Both the position numbers and the translations under genes were made by a program. This document shows, one piece after another, positions 1 to 9,119 of a DNA stretch of 64,000 nt. The DNA comes from Methanolinea sp. (GTDB taxonomy: Archaea; Halobacteriota; Methanomicrobia; Methanomicrobiales; Methanospirillaceae), in the NCBI GenBank assembly GCA_018263335.1, contig JADFCY010000003.1:1-64000 (forward strand). Reading direction: 5' to 3'. How positions within the stretch are numbered: the first letter of the stretch is position 1; every line of letters begins with the position of its first letter. The notes below the pieces were generated by a model. The model was not told the DNA's origin. It was given only the letters and a program-made list of their open reading frames with translations, and searched no databases.

Positions 1-69
1 CCTGTCCTTATCCTGGCCATGGGATTCGCGAGGGGATTCGAAGCCCGGGTGAAGGGAAGCAGGAGATGA
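1..69 (+). CDS. C-terminal end of an unidentified protein (partial)
   Basis: An open frame enters from the left edge and ends at TGA 67-69. It encodes about 22 residues: a short hydrophobic stretch (PVLILAMGF) and then a basic tail ending KGSRR. A membrane-protein C-terminus would fit, but too little is present to name a family. Its stop overlaps the ATG of the next small frame in an ATGA arrangement, which argues that the frame is real. Confidence 0.45.
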   Translation, partial: PVLILAMGFARGFEARVKGSRR

Positions 70-203
70 ACTTCCTGCAGAAGATACAGCGGATCCTGGC
101 AGGGGTACTGGGGATAGATCACAGGAACACATCTGAAAGGGAGAAGGTGCCGGGGAAATTGACCGGACGATCCCCCGCTGGCTTTCACTCGCGCCTTTTT
201 TAA
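66..203 (+). CDS. Possible small protein, 45 aa
   Basis: This is a short frame starting at the ATGA overlap with the upstream gene and ending TAA at 201-203. The product starts MNFLQKIQRILAGVLGID, an amphipathic helix-like segment, followed by a polar tail. I recognise no family. The overlapping start is the main support. The second half reads less like protein, so the real gene could be shorter or absent. Confidence 0.3.
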   Translation: MNFLQKIQRILAGVLGIDHRNTSEREKVPGKLTGRSPAGFHSRLF

Positions 204-215
204 AATGAAGGTATT

Positions 216-389
216 TCAGACCACTTTCCCCTTCCAGAAACCGACGATGGCAGTGACTATCAGGATAATTCCAAAAATTATCGAGAAATAGTCAATGATC
301 CCGGGGGAGGCCATCACCTGCATGATGCCGGTCAGAAGGAGGAAAAAGCCGACCACGAGGAGGAGGATATTGATAATCTTTGGATCCAT
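216..389 (-). CDS. Small membrane protein, two TM helices
   Basis: A 57-residue protein starting MDPKIINILLL, with two hydrophobic segments (about residues 4-24 and 31-50) and a short basic end (WKGKVV). A longer frame exists, but its extra N-terminus is cysteine/tryptophan-rich and not conserved-looking, so I place the start at the ATG at 389. It lies just downstream of the PEGA-domain gene on the same strand (76 bp) and could be cotranscribed with it. The function is unknown. Similar tiny two-helix proteins are common in methanogens. Confidence 0.6.
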   Translation of the reverse strand: MDPKIINILLLVVGFFLLLTGIMQVMASPGIIDYFSIIFGIILIVTAIVGFWKGKVV

Positions 390-465
390 GAGAGGTTCTC
401 GCCACGGGGGTATAAAAAATTTCACTCCCCCGGATGGGGAGATCAGGAATAAAAAAATGAGGTCC

Positions 466-1830
466 CTAATGCTTTCTTCCCAGGAAATACACGCCAATGA
501 TCGCCAGTGCACCAGCGACGATCGTAATGGGAAGGGGGGACCTGGTGGGTGCCGTGGTGGGAACAGGGGAGAGCATCCCCATCACGGGAGTTGTCTGCCC
601 TGCAGCGACCTGGGCGGAGACCTGGGCATCGGTATACCCTGGCATCCTGAACGTCACGACGTGCGATCCCGCCGGGACATCATGCAGGGAGAGCGGGGTG
701 AATCCCTTGTACACGTTGTCAAGGTAGACATCGGCGCCTGAAGGGGAGGACTGTGCGGTGATGTCCCCTGTCGCGGGCGGGACGGATCCAGGAGTGAGCG
801 AGACGGATACCGTCGACGTCTGCCCGGCCGCGACCACGACCGTGGTGGAAGAGTCCTGGTACCCGCTCTTCAGCAGCGTGACGGTATGGGTCCCCGGTGC
901 GACACCCGTAATATCGAACGGGTTTCCATGGAGGGTCTTGCCACGGTAGTTCCCATCGAAGTAGATGGCGGCGCCGTCAGGGACAGAACTGACGAGGATG
1001 TCACCGGTGGTAGGCTGGTAAAGAGGGGTAAGTGAGACTGAGACTGTTGACTGGCTCCCGGTCGAAATATCCACGTTCTGGGTGTAGTCCTGGTAACCCG
1101 AGAGGTGGAGGCGGACTGCATGCCTGCCCGTGCTCAGGGATCCGACGGTGAGTGGCGTGTATCCCCTGTAAATCTCGTCGACATAGACCTCTGCGCCGGA
1201 TGGCGAAGAAGTGACACGGAGCGACCCGGTAGTCTGCATGGGGGAGAGCGATGCACTGACGCTGGAGGTCCCGCCCGCACTCACGCTCACAGAAGTACTG
1301 TAGGGGAAGTATCCGGCCATTGATATCTCGACCGTGTGGTATCCCGGTGTCACATACATGAAGTTCCCGGGGGTTGTGATGGTAAGGCCCCCGTCAAGCC
1401 TGGCAATAGCCCCGGATGGCGAGGAGCTCACCTGGATGGTCCCTGTCTGGACAACCGGCTGGAGGTTTGCGTTTACGTAGATGGTCTGGCCCGGCGACGG
1501 GTTCTGGTTATACGTCATGGTCCAGGTATTATACCCGTATTTGCTGATCGAGATGGAGTGGGATGGAGTCCCGGTCACATACACCTCGGTGACCACGGGG
1601 GTCTCTCCGAGGAATTTCCCGTCGAAGATGACATCGGCTCCACTCGGGACCGAACTGATCGAATAATACCCTACATCTCCACCGATCTGCTGACGGTACG
1701 CCATCCCCTCCGGCGGCATGGGTGTCTGTTCCGGGGTCAGGGATTCAAAGGGGGTTTCTGCGCCCGTGGCAAGCCCCCCTCCAAGGGACATTATGCAGAG
1801 CAGGCAGAAAATAAGGACAGTCGATCTCAT
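466..1830 (-). CDS. PEGA-repeat surface protein with C-terminal membrane anchor
   Basis: An exported protein of about 454 residues with an N-terminal signal peptide (STVLIFCLLCIMSLGGGLATGA). Five tandem PEGA domains follow, each about 70-80 residues. They show the typical motifs: SxPSGAxVYxD, then G-x-TPL, then PAGxHxVxLxxxGY, then a VxxGQTxxVxxxL end. Threonine/serine-rich linkers (PVPTTAPTRSPLP) precede a single C-terminal helix (ITIVAGALAIIGVYFLG) and the basic tail RKH. The architecture is that of a cell-surface protein anchored at the C-terminus. An ATG at 1842 has a GGAG motif directly abutting it, which is too close to act as a ribosome site, so the ATG at 1830 is preferred. The repeats are DNA-level paralogues and could recombine. 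Confidence 0.85.
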   Translation of the reverse strand: MRSTVLIFCLLCIMSLGGGLATGAETPFESLTPEQTPMPPEGMAYRQQIGGDVGYYSISSVPSGADVIFDGKFLGETPVVTEVYVTGTPSHSISISKYGYNTWTMTYNQNPSPGQTIYVNANLQPVVQTGTIQVSSSPSGAIARLDGGLTITTPGNFMYVTPGYHTVEISMAGYFPYSTSVSVSAGGTSSVSASLSPMQTTGSLRVTSSPSGAEVYVDEIYRGYTPLTVGSLSTGRHAVRLHLSGYQDYTQNVDISTGSQSTVSVSLTPLYQPTTGDILVSSVPDGAAIYFDGNYRGKTLHGNPFDITGVAPGTHTVTLLKSGYQDSSTTVVVAAGQTSTVSVSLTPGSVPPATGDITAQSSPSGADVYLDNVYKGFTPLSLHDVPAGSHVVTFRMPGYTDAQVSAQVAAGQTTPVMGMLSPVPTTAPTRSPLPITIVAGALAIIGVYFLGRKH

Positions 1831-2134
1831 AAGATTCAGCATCTCCTTCTGATACTAGAGTCTTCTGACCATCCCCTCATTAAGGCTTCTCTACCGTGGC
1901 GATTCACCAGAATCCGTCTGGTGATAAGCGCGGGAGATCAGGAGGCGAGGTGCCACAATTCCCCCTGTTTTTTGACACAGTAATTCGAAAATTATTCCGG
2001 ATATCACTCTGTCCTGCCACCCGGGGACCCCTGGAAAGGAATGGGGACGTGGCTTTCCCTCATCCTGCTTTTACAGGAGCGAAGGGCGAAGTATCATCTG
2101 CATTCGGCGTCAACCCCTTGGGTGAGCAGAGTCC

Positions 2135-3433
2135 ATGGCTGCCGGATGCGATCTCGTCCTCTCAAATGTTCTCCTCCCGAGTGGAAGAGTTGCGGATATC
2201 TCGGTCTTTCGCGGAAAAGTCTGTCATGTGGGTGCAGCCCGTGCCTGCCCCGAGATTATCGACTGCCGCGGGATGACCGTTCTCCCGGGTGCCGTTGACA
2301 TGCACGTCCACATGAGAGGAAGGGATCAGCGACACAAGGAGGACTGGGCAAGCGGCAGCATGAGTGCCCTTGCGGGCGGAGTCACCGTCGTCGTTGACCA
2401 GCCGAACACGGTCCCTCCGCTCGTCACCCCTGAATCGTTCACGCGCCGAGTAGCCGAGGCCAGGGAAGCATCATGGTGCCACTATGCGATCAACGCCGGT
2501 TTTATCCCTGGATGTGACCTTTCGGCTCTCTGGAGAAGGGGGGCGATGGCGTTTGGTGAGATCTTTGCGGCCGCCTCGAGTTATGCCGAGGGGCTCACTG
2601 TCGCGGAACTTGGCGACGTGCTCTCAACTGTCTCATCCCTGGGAGGCCTCTGCACCATCCATGCCGAGGAGCCGGGTGCGGGGCCCGACACGGACCTGAC
2701 CTCCCACCATGCACTGCGGCCTCCAGAGGGGGAGGCCGCCTCAGTGCGGAGGGTCAGGGACCTCAACGACCGTGGATGCCGCCTTCATTTCTGCCACATG
2801 AGTTGTGCGGAATCGGTGAGCAACGCCGGCAATTCCACGGTGGAGGCAACTCCCCACCACCTCTTCCTCTCCCTCGAAGAGTTCGATCCTTCCGATACCA
2901 GGGGGAAGGTGAACCCCCCGATCCGGCCGGAAGCGGTGAGGAGGAGACTCGTCTCCCTGTGGGACAGGATTGATGTCCTGGCATCTGACCATGCCCCTCA
3001 CACCCTTGCAGAGAAGAGACAGCCGTTCGACAACGCACCATCGGGGGTCCCAGGGGTGGAGACCATGGTGCCGCTGGCTCTCACGTTCTGCCGGGAGAAA
3101 AAGATACCCCTCGCATCGCTCATCGAAAAGACGTCCCAAATGCCTTGTGAGATCCTCGGGATCCCAAGAGCCGGCTTCCAGGTTGGGGACCGGGCGGATT
3201 TTGGAGTCTACCCTCAAGGTGATGTGACAATCGATGCGGATATGCTCCACAGCAGGGCCGCCTGGACCCCGTTTGAGGGAAAGAGGGCAGCCTTTCCTGT
3301 CACCGTGATCATGGGCGGCGAGGTGGTCTTTTCCGACGGCACCTTTTCGCCCGGTCACCCCGTGTGGTTCCCGGGGAGAGGCTTTATAGGAGAGGAACCC
3401 CCCAGGAATAATGCCGACACAGCACAGCCATAG
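2135..3433 (+). CDS. pyrC: Dihydroorotase
   Basis: Converts N-carbamoyl-L-aspartate to L-dihydroorotate in de novo pyrimidine synthesis, in the cytoplasm. The 432 residues cover a full amidohydrolase fold. The metal-binding DMHVHMR motif is at about 55-61, the central HxxE region (CTIHAEE) and the FCHMS histidine lie in the middle, and the catalytic ASDHAPH motif is near residue 285. The C-terminus carries the beta-sandwich return (ADFGVYPQGDVTIDADM). The start at ATG 2135 is preceded by GGGTGAG. About 290 bp of AT-rich upstream DNA separates it from the divergent PEGA gene, so it has its own promoter. Hydantoinase/allantoinase relatives exist, but the motif set and length fit dihydroorotase. 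Confidence 0.9.
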   Translation: MAAGCDLVLSNVLLPSGRVADISVFRGKVCHVGAARACPEIIDCRGMTVLPGAVDMHVHMRGRDQRHKEDWASGSMSALAGGVTVVVDQPNTVPPLVTPESFTRRVAEAREASWCHYAINAGFIPGCDLSALWRRGAMAFGEIFAAASSYAEGLTVAELGDVLSTVSSLGGLCTIHAEEPGAGPDTDLTSHHALRPPEGEAASVRRVRDLNDRGCRLHFCHMSCAESVSNAGNSTVEATPHHLFLSLEEFDPSDTRGKVNPPIRPEAVRRRLVSLWDRIDVLASDHAPHTLAEKRQPFDNAPSGVPGVETMVPLALTFCREKKIPLASLIEKTSQMPCEILGIPRAGFQVGDRADFGVYPQGDVTIDADMLHSRAAWTPFEGKRAAFPVTVIMGGEVVFSDGTFSPGHPVWFPGRGFIGEEPPRNNADTAQP

Positions 3434-3503
3434 GTCCCCGGGTGATCGATTGGCGGATGCCTGGAGATGAACCACGGGACAACCCGGTTGTGCGACAGGC
3501 ACC

Positions 3504-3575
3504 GCCCGGCAATGGGTAAAAACGGGTGAGGGACGGGGTCAGCCCACCGGTGATCCGCAGTTGTTAATGCCGGGC
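3504..3575 (+). other. Inverted repeat upstream of the DUF167 gene
   Basis: GCCCGGCA at 3504-3511 is repeated as its perfect complement TGCCGGGC at 3568-3575, spaced 56 nt. It falls in the gap before the GTG start at 3595. It could pair in an RNA leader, but 8 bp over this distance can also occur by chance. Confidence 0.2.
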
Positions 3576-3594
3576 GACACTACCTTTCCTATGT

Positions 3595-3915
3595 GTGGAT
3601 GCATTGGAGGAAGCGCTGACTGAGAGCAGGGAAGGGACGATACTCTCTCTCGAGGTTGCTGCCGGGGCTAAGGAGAACAGGTTTCCCTCGGGATACAATC
3701 CATGGAGAAAGAGTATCGGCTGCAACGTGCGTGCTCCACCCACCGGAGGAAAGGCCAACGCCGCAGTGGTCAGGCTTTTGGCCGGCTTCTTTTCCATCCA
3801 TGAAGAGAGGGTCTTGATACTTTCGGGAAGCACATCGCACCAAAAACGGGTGCTTCTCAAAGGGCTCGGTCCGCCCGAAGTCCTGGATATCCTCGCGCGT
3901 TCAGGGGGCCCATGA
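3595..3915 (+). CDS. DUF167 (YggU/UPF0235) family protein
   Basis: A 106-residue protein with the DUF167 core: a strand carrying EVAAGAKENRFP, then RAPPTGGKANAAVVRLLA, then a VLILSGSTSHQKRVLL segment. The family is a small alpha/beta fold found in all domains of life with no settled function. The GTG at 3595 is used because no in-frame ATG precedes the conserved core. It sits 160 bp after pyrC on the same strand and before the primase gene. Confidence 0.8.
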   Translation: MDALEEALTESREGTILSLEVAAGAKENRFPSGYNPWRKSIGCNVRAPPTGGKANAAVVRLLAGFFSIHEERVLILSGSTSHQKRVLLKGLGPPEVLDILARSGGP

Positions 3916-3967
3916 CATGATCACTTCCTGTTGTCAGACAGACATGCGCGCCCTCCAGGCAGGGCAT

Positions 3968-4010
3968 TCAAAAATATATTGATATATTATAATATCTAAC
4001 ATATATTTGT
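3968..4010 (+). promoter_or_regulatory. AT-rich promoter region of the primase gene
   Basis: This is a strongly AT-rich block with several overlapping TATA-like elements (ATATATTGATATATTATAAT and CATATATTTG). It lies 70-110 bp before the DnaG start, inside an otherwise GC-rich stretch. This is the normal look of an archaeal promoter, but which TATA is used cannot be told. Confidence 0.5.
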
Positions 4011-4080
4011 CACATGACAGGTGCAGCAGTTCAGCATGGCATTGGTTGGGTGACAGATCATGATTCACGGAGTGGGGTGC

Positions 4081-5325
4081 ATGTACTCCAGCGATACTAC
4101 CAAGTATATGATTCATATTCACCTCGAGGCAGAGGGGGTGGTCGAGAAGCCTGACGTAGTTGGGGCAGTATTTGGCCAGACTGAAGGGTTACTCGGCGAA
4201 GACCTGGACCTGCGCGATTTACAGAGAACAGGGCGCCTGGGCAGGATAGATGTCCAGGTGACAAGCAAGAAAGGCGAGACGAAGGGAGAGATCTACATTG
4301 CGTCCTCACTCGACCGCGCCGAGACTGCCATCCTTGCCGCGTCGTTCGAGACGATTGACCGCGTAGGACCCTGCGTTGCGAGGGTCCGCGTGGAATCGAT
4401 CGAGGACATCAGGGTCACAAAGCGAAGGCAGGTCATCTCACGGGCACGCGAGCTCCTGATGGACGCGTTTGAGGAGGGCACTATCGACAGCAATGTCCTG
4501 ATCGACGAGGTCAGGGAGAGCATGAGGATGGAGAAGATCGGGACTATTGGCGACGACAAGGTGCCTGCCGGTCCGAATGTTGCCGATTCCGATGCCATAA
4601 TAGTGGTCGAAGGAAGGGCAGATGTCCTCAACCTGCTTCGCTTCGGGATCAAGAATGCAGTTGCGGTGGAAGGCACCCGCATCTCCCGGACAATCGTCGA
4701 TCTTTGCGCGAAGAAGACTGCGACTGCCTTCTTTGACGGGGATCGGGGTGGTGACCTGATCCTTCGCGAACTGCTGCAGGTCGCGGAGATCGATTATGTT
4801 GCGTACTCTCCAAGGGGGAAGAGCGTGGAGGATCTCAGCCGAAAAGAGATCACCAAGGCGTTACGAAACAAGATACCTGTTGAGTACGTAAGGGAGGAGC
4901 TCGCAGGTGAGGAAGAGGGTGAACCTGCGGGTGTGACTGCCCAGGCAAGTGATCAGGAGACAGTATCCAGGAAGACGAGGGAGAGTGTCCCCTCCCATAA
5001 AAAGCGGGGGAGCGAGAGATCTCCCGGGGCCCCCGCCCCGACCGCGCCCCGCACGCTGACCGAACACCTCGCTGCAATGCGAGGGTCCCGGAGTGCGCGA
5101 TTCCTCTCGCGGGACTATACCGTCATCCGTGACTTCGATGCGCAGGACATTGAAAGGGCGCTTGAAGAGATGAATGGGGATGCTGTCGGGGTTTTACTTG
5201 ACGGGGAGGTAAACCAGAAGCTCCTTGACACACTTGCGGGAAAAGGTCTCGAGTACGTGGCTGCCAGTGAGTATAAAGGCATAATAAAGCGTCCGTTATC
5301 GATAAAACTCCTAAAAATAGCCTGA
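4081..5325 (+). CDS. dnaG: DnaG-type primase (archaeal, TOPRIM domain)
   Basis: The archaeal DnaG homologue; in several archaea it associates with the exosome as well as having primase activity. The N-terminal domain begins MYSSDTTKYMIHIHLEAEG and carries VVGAVFGQTEGLLGEDLDLR. The TOPRIM core has the acidic motif IIVVEGRADVLNL (about residue 173) and the FFDGDRGGD motif (about 218). A charged, proline-rich linker (about 285-335) leads to a conserved C-terminal segment (LKGKGLEY-type, ending IKRPLSIKLLKIA). An ATG at 4060 would add MIHGVGC. I prefer 4081 because the family normally starts at MYSPDTTKY and a GGAG lies about 8 nt before it. Confidence 0.93.
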   Translation: MYSSDTTKYMIHIHLEAEGVVEKPDVVGAVFGQTEGLLGEDLDLRDLQRTGRLGRIDVQVTSKKGETKGEIYIASSLDRAETAILAASFETIDRVGPCVARVRVESIEDIRVTKRRQVISRARELLMDAFEEGTIDSNVLIDEVRESMRMEKIGTIGDDKVPAGPNVADSDAIIVVEGRADVLNLLRFGIKNAVAVEGTRISRTIVDLCAKKTATAFFDGDRGGDLILRELLQVAEIDYVAYSPRGKSVEDLSRKEITKALRNKIPVEYVREELAGEEEGEPAGVTAQASDQETVSRKTRESVPSHKKRGSERSPGAPAPTAPRTLTEHLAAMRGSRSARFLSRDYTVIRDFDAQDIERALEEMNGDAVGVLLDGEVNQKLLDTLAGKGLEYVAASEYKGIIKRPLSIKLLKIA

Positions 5326-5386
5326 TCTCATTGCAGGGGTTACCTATTTATCCCCTCTGCAACAATCCTCTTTTGGAGGTGGGAGG

Positions 5387-5671
5387 ATGCATAAAGAGGA
5401 ACTGATCACACTTCACCAGATGCTCTATGAGATCAAGGACTATTTTGAGTCCACGAATTCCGACCTGAAATTCAGCCAGTACTACTCTCTTAAAATAAAT
5501 CCCGCTCAGCTTCATAAAAGCAAGATGGAGCATAAATATGCCATCTTCATCCTGGGAAACGAGCTTGCGAATGCCATGAAGGACGTGGAATTCTCTGCTT
5601 CGGGGAGAATCTCGGCGAGGATGAAGGAACTTGCCGCAAAAACCCTTAAAGAGATGGAATTTATCCAATAA
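5387..5671 (+). CDS. UPF0058 family protein
   Basis: A 94-residue, mostly helical protein that matches the archaeal UPF0058 family: MHKEELITLHQMLYEIKDYFE at the start, a central HKSKMEHKYAIFILGNELA block, and AKTLKEMEF at the end. The function is not established. A strong ribosome site (GGAGGTGGGAGG) sits just upstream. It follows the primase by 61 bp and could be cotranscribed. Confidence 0.8.
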   Translation: MHKEELITLHQMLYEIKDYFESTNSDLKFSQYYSLKINPAQLHKSKMEHKYAIFILGNELANAMKDVEFSASGRISARMKELAAKTLKEMEFIQ

Positions 5672-5699
5672 GCAATCTGTTTTCCCGGATCTCCCCCAC

Positions 5700-6494
5700 T
5701 CAGCTCCTCATCTGTCTCTCCTGAGATAAGAGGTACCCGGCAAGGAGCCCGGGGATGTTGACCCCCATGCAGTGCCAGTTGGGTGTCCCGTTCACCTCGA
5801 GCACACAGTAATCATCACCGCACGGCAGGAGATCGACGCCGCCGTAGTCCACCCCTACGGCTCTCGCAGCGGCCCCTGCAAGTTCTCCCATCCGGTCATC
5901 TATCTCCACGGGTCTGCCTGTTCCCCCCTGGTGGATATTGTGGGTCAAAGAATCAGAGGCCCTCGATATGGCGCCCACCGCCTCGCCATCGATGACGAAC
6001 ACCCGGAAATCCCTGTCGTTTGGGACATACTCCTGGAGGTAATAGGGAGGGGTGCGGAGTTGGGTCGGAGAATCGATCAGGAAGATGCCGTTCCCATCAT
6101 AGCCGTAGACTGGTTTGATCACCATCTTTCCAAACCTTGCGAGGAGATCAGCCGCGGTCTCGCGCGACGAAGTAAAGAAAGTCCTGGGAGTCGGGATGCC
6201 CTGGCGGACCAGGAGCGTGCTCGTGAGCACTTTGCTTGCGCAGGTGAAGATGGCAATCGGCGTGTTGATAACGCGGTTGCTGACCGAGAGGGCATGGACG
6301 ACCTCGAACTGGTGCTCGTCCTGCCGGAGCCCGCAGACCCAGATGAGGGCGCCTGATAAGGGAGTCGAGAAAGGATCGAGGGTGTCAAGATCGAGAGAGG
6401 AGCTTCGGCCCCCCTGCCTCGCGATCTCGCGTATGACCATGGAGGTCGAGTCATCGCCAGCGGTATCGGTAGGCTTTCGTACGATGTGGATCAT
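5700..6494 (-). CDS. RimK-type ATP-grasp glutamate ligase
   Basis: A 264-residue ATP-grasp enzyme. It has the substrate-side segment (PIAIFTCASKVLTSTLLVRQGIP-like), the ATP-binding lysine strand (GKMVIKPVYGYDGNGIFL), the hinge LQEYVPNDRDFRVFVI, and the metal-binding end GGVDLLP...CVLEVNGTPNW. This is the RimK/MptN/CofF group. In methanogens these enzymes add glutamate to tetrahydromethanopterin (to make tetrahydrosarcinapterin) or cap the coenzyme F420 tail. Sequence alone does not tell me which. The start is set at ATG 6494 (MIHIVRKP), because the longer frame adds a Cys/Pro-rich unconserved leader. It is divergent from the alanine dehydrogenase-family gene. Confidence 0.75.
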   Translation of the reverse strand: MIHIVRKPTDTAGDDSTSMVIREIARQGGRSSSLDLDTLDPFSTPLSGALIWVCGLRQDEHQFEVVHALSVSNRVINTPIAIFTCASKVLTSTLLVRQGIPTPRTFFTSSRETAADLLARFGKMVIKPVYGYDGNGIFLIDSPTQLRTPPYYLQEYVPNDRDFRVFVIDGEAVGAISRASDSLTHNIHQGGTGRPVEIDDRMGELAGAAARAVGVDYGGVDLLPCGDDYCVLEVNGTPNWHCMGVNIPGLLAGYLLSQERQMRS

Positions 6495-6633
6495 GTGAGG
6501 GTCCCCAATATCTGATATCCCGTTGGAGTCGGGAGGGCATAATGGTGACTTGGCCCCGCAACCAGGAAAACACCTCTCATTTTTGGGAACGGGGGCCATC
6601 ACATTCTTCTTTTCCGGCGCAGTACAGACCAGT

Positions 6634-7569
6634 ATGCGTTATTATCCGGACCCCGGAAAAGCCATCGATCTCTCCAGGCTGAACAGGGTAATAGAAGAGT
6701 CCTTTGCGGAGCATGCCCGGGGCAGGGTGCAGATGCCCCCAAAAATGTACGTGACCCTTCCACGCGGCGATTTTCGGACAATGCCTGCGTATATACCCTC
6801 ACTTGGTATTGCGGGGGTGAAGATCGTGAACGTCCACCCCGAGAACCCCTCGAGAGGTATCCCGTCTGTCATGGCGATCACGATCATCCTCGACGTGGAT
6901 ACCGGGGCCCCGCGTGCCGTCCTGAACGCGACGGAGCTGACCGACATGAGGACCGGTGCTGCAGGTGCGGTTGCGGCAGCGCATCTTTCCCCATCAAGGT
7001 CAGTCAGTCTGGGGTTGGTGGGTTCGGGCAAACAGGCAAAATCCCAGGTGCAGGCGATCGAGAAGGAACTCGACGTCCGCGAGGTCCTCGTCTGGAGCAG
7101 GAGCGAGAAGAATGCGAATACGCTATGCACGCAGCTCAGCCACCTCGAGTGCAGGACTTCGAGCCTCCCGAAAGTATGCGACTGCGATGTCCTGGTCACG
7201 GCCACCCCGTCAAGGGAACCCCTTGTCCGTGACGAGTGGATACGGGAAGGCACACACATCAACGCGATCGGTGCGGATGCCCCGGGGAAGGAGGAGCTTG
7301 ACCCGGCCATTCTCATGAGGGCCAGGGTCTTTGTTGACGATCCCGTGCAGGCAGCCCATTCCGGCGAGGTGAATGTTCCCATTTCAAGTGGCCTTTATTC
7401 AATGGATATGATTGCAGGGACCCTCGGCCAGGTCGTCATTGGTGAGAAGAAGAGGATGAGCCGCGACGAGATCACGGTCTTCGACGCGACAGGACTGGCG
7501 ATACAGGACCTCGCCATTGCATCGGTTGCCCTAAAAGACCAGGACGGCATCGAGCTTGCGTTCCCCTGA
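6634..7569 (+). CDS. Alanine dehydrogenase / ornithine cyclodeaminase family enzyme
   Basis: An NAD(P)-dependent enzyme of the OCD/mu-crystallin family, 311 residues. Seen are the substrate-domain motif QMPPKMYVTLPRGDFRTMPAY, the TELTDMRTGAAGAVAA block, the Rossmann glycine motif LGLVGSGKQAKSQ, and the cofactor-loop IGADAPGKEELD with FVDD. This pattern resembles archaeal L-alanine dehydrogenase (Archaeoglobus type) more than true ornithine cyclodeaminase, but substrate assignment is an inference. The start is at ATG 6634 (MRYYPDPGKAID), the family's usual N-terminus. It is divergent from the RimK-type gene with a short shared promoter and converges on the radical SAM gene. Confidence 0.82.
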   Translation: MRYYPDPGKAIDLSRLNRVIEESFAEHARGRVQMPPKMYVTLPRGDFRTMPAYIPSLGIAGVKIVNVHPENPSRGIPSVMAITIILDVDTGAPRAVLNATELTDMRTGAAGAVAAAHLSPSRSVSLGLVGSGKQAKSQVQAIEKELDVREVLVWSRSEKNANTLCTQLSHLECRTSSLPKVCDCDVLVTATPSREPLVRDEWIREGTHINAIGADAPGKEELDPAILMRARVFVDDPVQAAHSGEVNVPISSGLYSMDMIAGTLGQVVIGEKKRMSRDEITVFDATGLAIQDLAIASVALKDQDGIELAFP

Positions 7570-7624
7570 ACCGGCCGCACGCTGCGCAATTGCCGGGACC
7601 TCTAAAAAAATGTGTGGCAGCACT

Positions 7625-9097
7625 CTAACGGGGGAGGGGAGAGCTCCACTTCTTCCATACTGTCTCCCTGTATACGGGGCCGCTGTTATAGGTGCAGAAA
7701 GGAATGAGGGTGCCATCAGGCGTTGCGTAGTGTATGCAGCAACGCTGCACGCGTGAGAGGTCGTAGTTGTACCTGTCCATGAAATGCATTGTTCCAATAA
7801 AGAGGGCGTTCCAGTGGAAATCCCGCAGGGCTTCGAAGTTCTGGAAGAGAAGCGTCTTTCCAAAGAGTTTCCAGAACTCGGAGCTGCTCCCATGCTCGCT
7901 CTTCTTGAAAGAGTCGTTCATCTCTCCGATTGCCTCGATAAGTGCCTTGTACTTGTTAAAGGTTCCGCCTCTCCGAAGTTTTCCCGCAGTCTCGCTGAGC
8001 GCATGCATGAGACTCTCGACGTCTACCATCCGGTTCACGGGCGTCAGCCCGTCGTCGTTCACAAAAACGTAGGTTGCCGCACCGCAGTGCTGGTGGGCAG
8101 TGAACCGGATCTGCGGCTTGCCGGTGTAGGCCTCCACAAAATCTGAGAAAGGCACCACGCAGGGCACAGGGTAGAAGTCTGCCTTCTTGATCACGCCGTT
8201 TGTCTGGTCTTCAATGTCCCCGAGCAGTTCAGGGATGGTGATCCGTTCACGCTGCACGTCCTCTTCGCACGCAGCCCCGGTGAAGGCGATTGGCTGGAAG
8301 TTGACACCCCTGACAGCGCGGATGTGGTCTGCGGCAAACCTTATGATCGCGCCGACCTCGTGGTCGTTCCTGCCCTTGATTACCGTAGGAACAAGGACGA
8401 TCCCGACCTTTCTCTCCTCGCTGTATTTTACCACTTTCGAATCGCTGGCAAGCTTTGGGTTCGTCTCCCTGCTCACCCCGTCGAAGTGGAGGTACAGCGT
8501 GGAGAGGCCCGCTTCGCGGAGTTCTTCAAGATACGATGGGTCCTGCGCAATCTTGATGCCGTTTGTGGCCACCTGGACCTGGGGGAACCCCAGTTCCTTT
8601 GCGGTGCGGATGATCAGGGGGAGATCCTCCCGCATCGTGGGCTCCCCTCCCGAGAACTGGACTGCCGGTGCAGGAACAGGCATCTCATTCCTGAGCAGTT
8701 TCATCATGTCGACGATCTGATCGAACGTGGGTTCATAAATGTAGCCGCAGGCCCGTGCATTCGCAAAACAGAAGTCGCAATTCAGGTTGCAGCGATTGGT
8801 GAGGTCAATATTTGCAAGGAGGGTGCTTGACTTGTGGTTGCTGCATATCCCGCAATAATGGGGACAGCCATCGGGTGGTGCGAGCCGTTGAGGGTTCTCT
8901 ATGCCCCTCCCCAGCGATTCATACTGCTCGAACCTCTTCCATAACTCTGCATCAGACCAGTATACATCCCGGAAATGACCATGTTCCGGGCAGGAGCGCT
9001 CCAGCCAGACCTTTCCATCCTCTTCAACGATGGTCGCCTCGAGGACCGCGTTGCAGGTCGGGCATAAACTCCTGGTTCTCTTCAAGATCACGGCCAT
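7625..9097 (-). CDS. Radical SAM protein of the tetraether lipid synthase (Tes) family
   Basis: A 490-residue radical SAM enzyme. A rubredoxin-like N-terminal cluster (C12, C15, C36) and a second cysteine group (C78, C82, C85) precede the radical SAM motif CNLNCDFC (C103, C107, C110). A SAM-binding SGGEPT follows. The C-terminus has CCIHYATPDGTLIPFC (about 450-466), a conserved cluster-binding end. This layout matches archaeal COG1964 proteins such as MJ0619 and MA_1486. These couple the phytanyl chains of archaeal lipids into tetraethers, and were earlier annotated as pterin methyltransferases. Paralogues with other functions exist, so Tes itself is probable, not certain. It is divergent from carS, the CDP-archaeol synthase gene, which supports a lipid role. 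Confidence 0.75.
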   Translation of the reverse strand: MAVILKRTRSLCPTCNAVLEATIVEEDGKVWLERSCPEHGHFRDVYWSDAELWKRFEQYESLGRGIENPQRLAPPDGCPHYCGICSNHKSSTLLANIDLTNRCNLNCDFCFANARACGYIYEPTFDQIVDMMKLLRNEMPVPAPAVQFSGGEPTMREDLPLIIRTAKELGFPQVQVATNGIKIAQDPSYLEELREAGLSTLYLHFDGVSRETNPKLASDSKVVKYSEERKVGIVLVPTVIKGRNDHEVGAIIRFAADHIRAVRGVNFQPIAFTGAACEEDVQRERITIPELLGDIEDQTNGVIKKADFYPVPCVVPFSDFVEAYTGKPQIRFTAHQHCGAATYVFVNDDGLTPVNRMVDVESLMHALSETAGKLRRGGTFNKYKALIEAIGEMNDSFKKSEHGSSSEFWKLFGKTLLFQNFEALRDFHWNALFIGTMHFMDRYNYDLSRVQRCCIHYATPDGTLIPFCTYNSGPVYRETVWKKWSSPLPR

Positions 9098-9119
9098 GTC
9101 ACCAATCCACCCAAGAATT

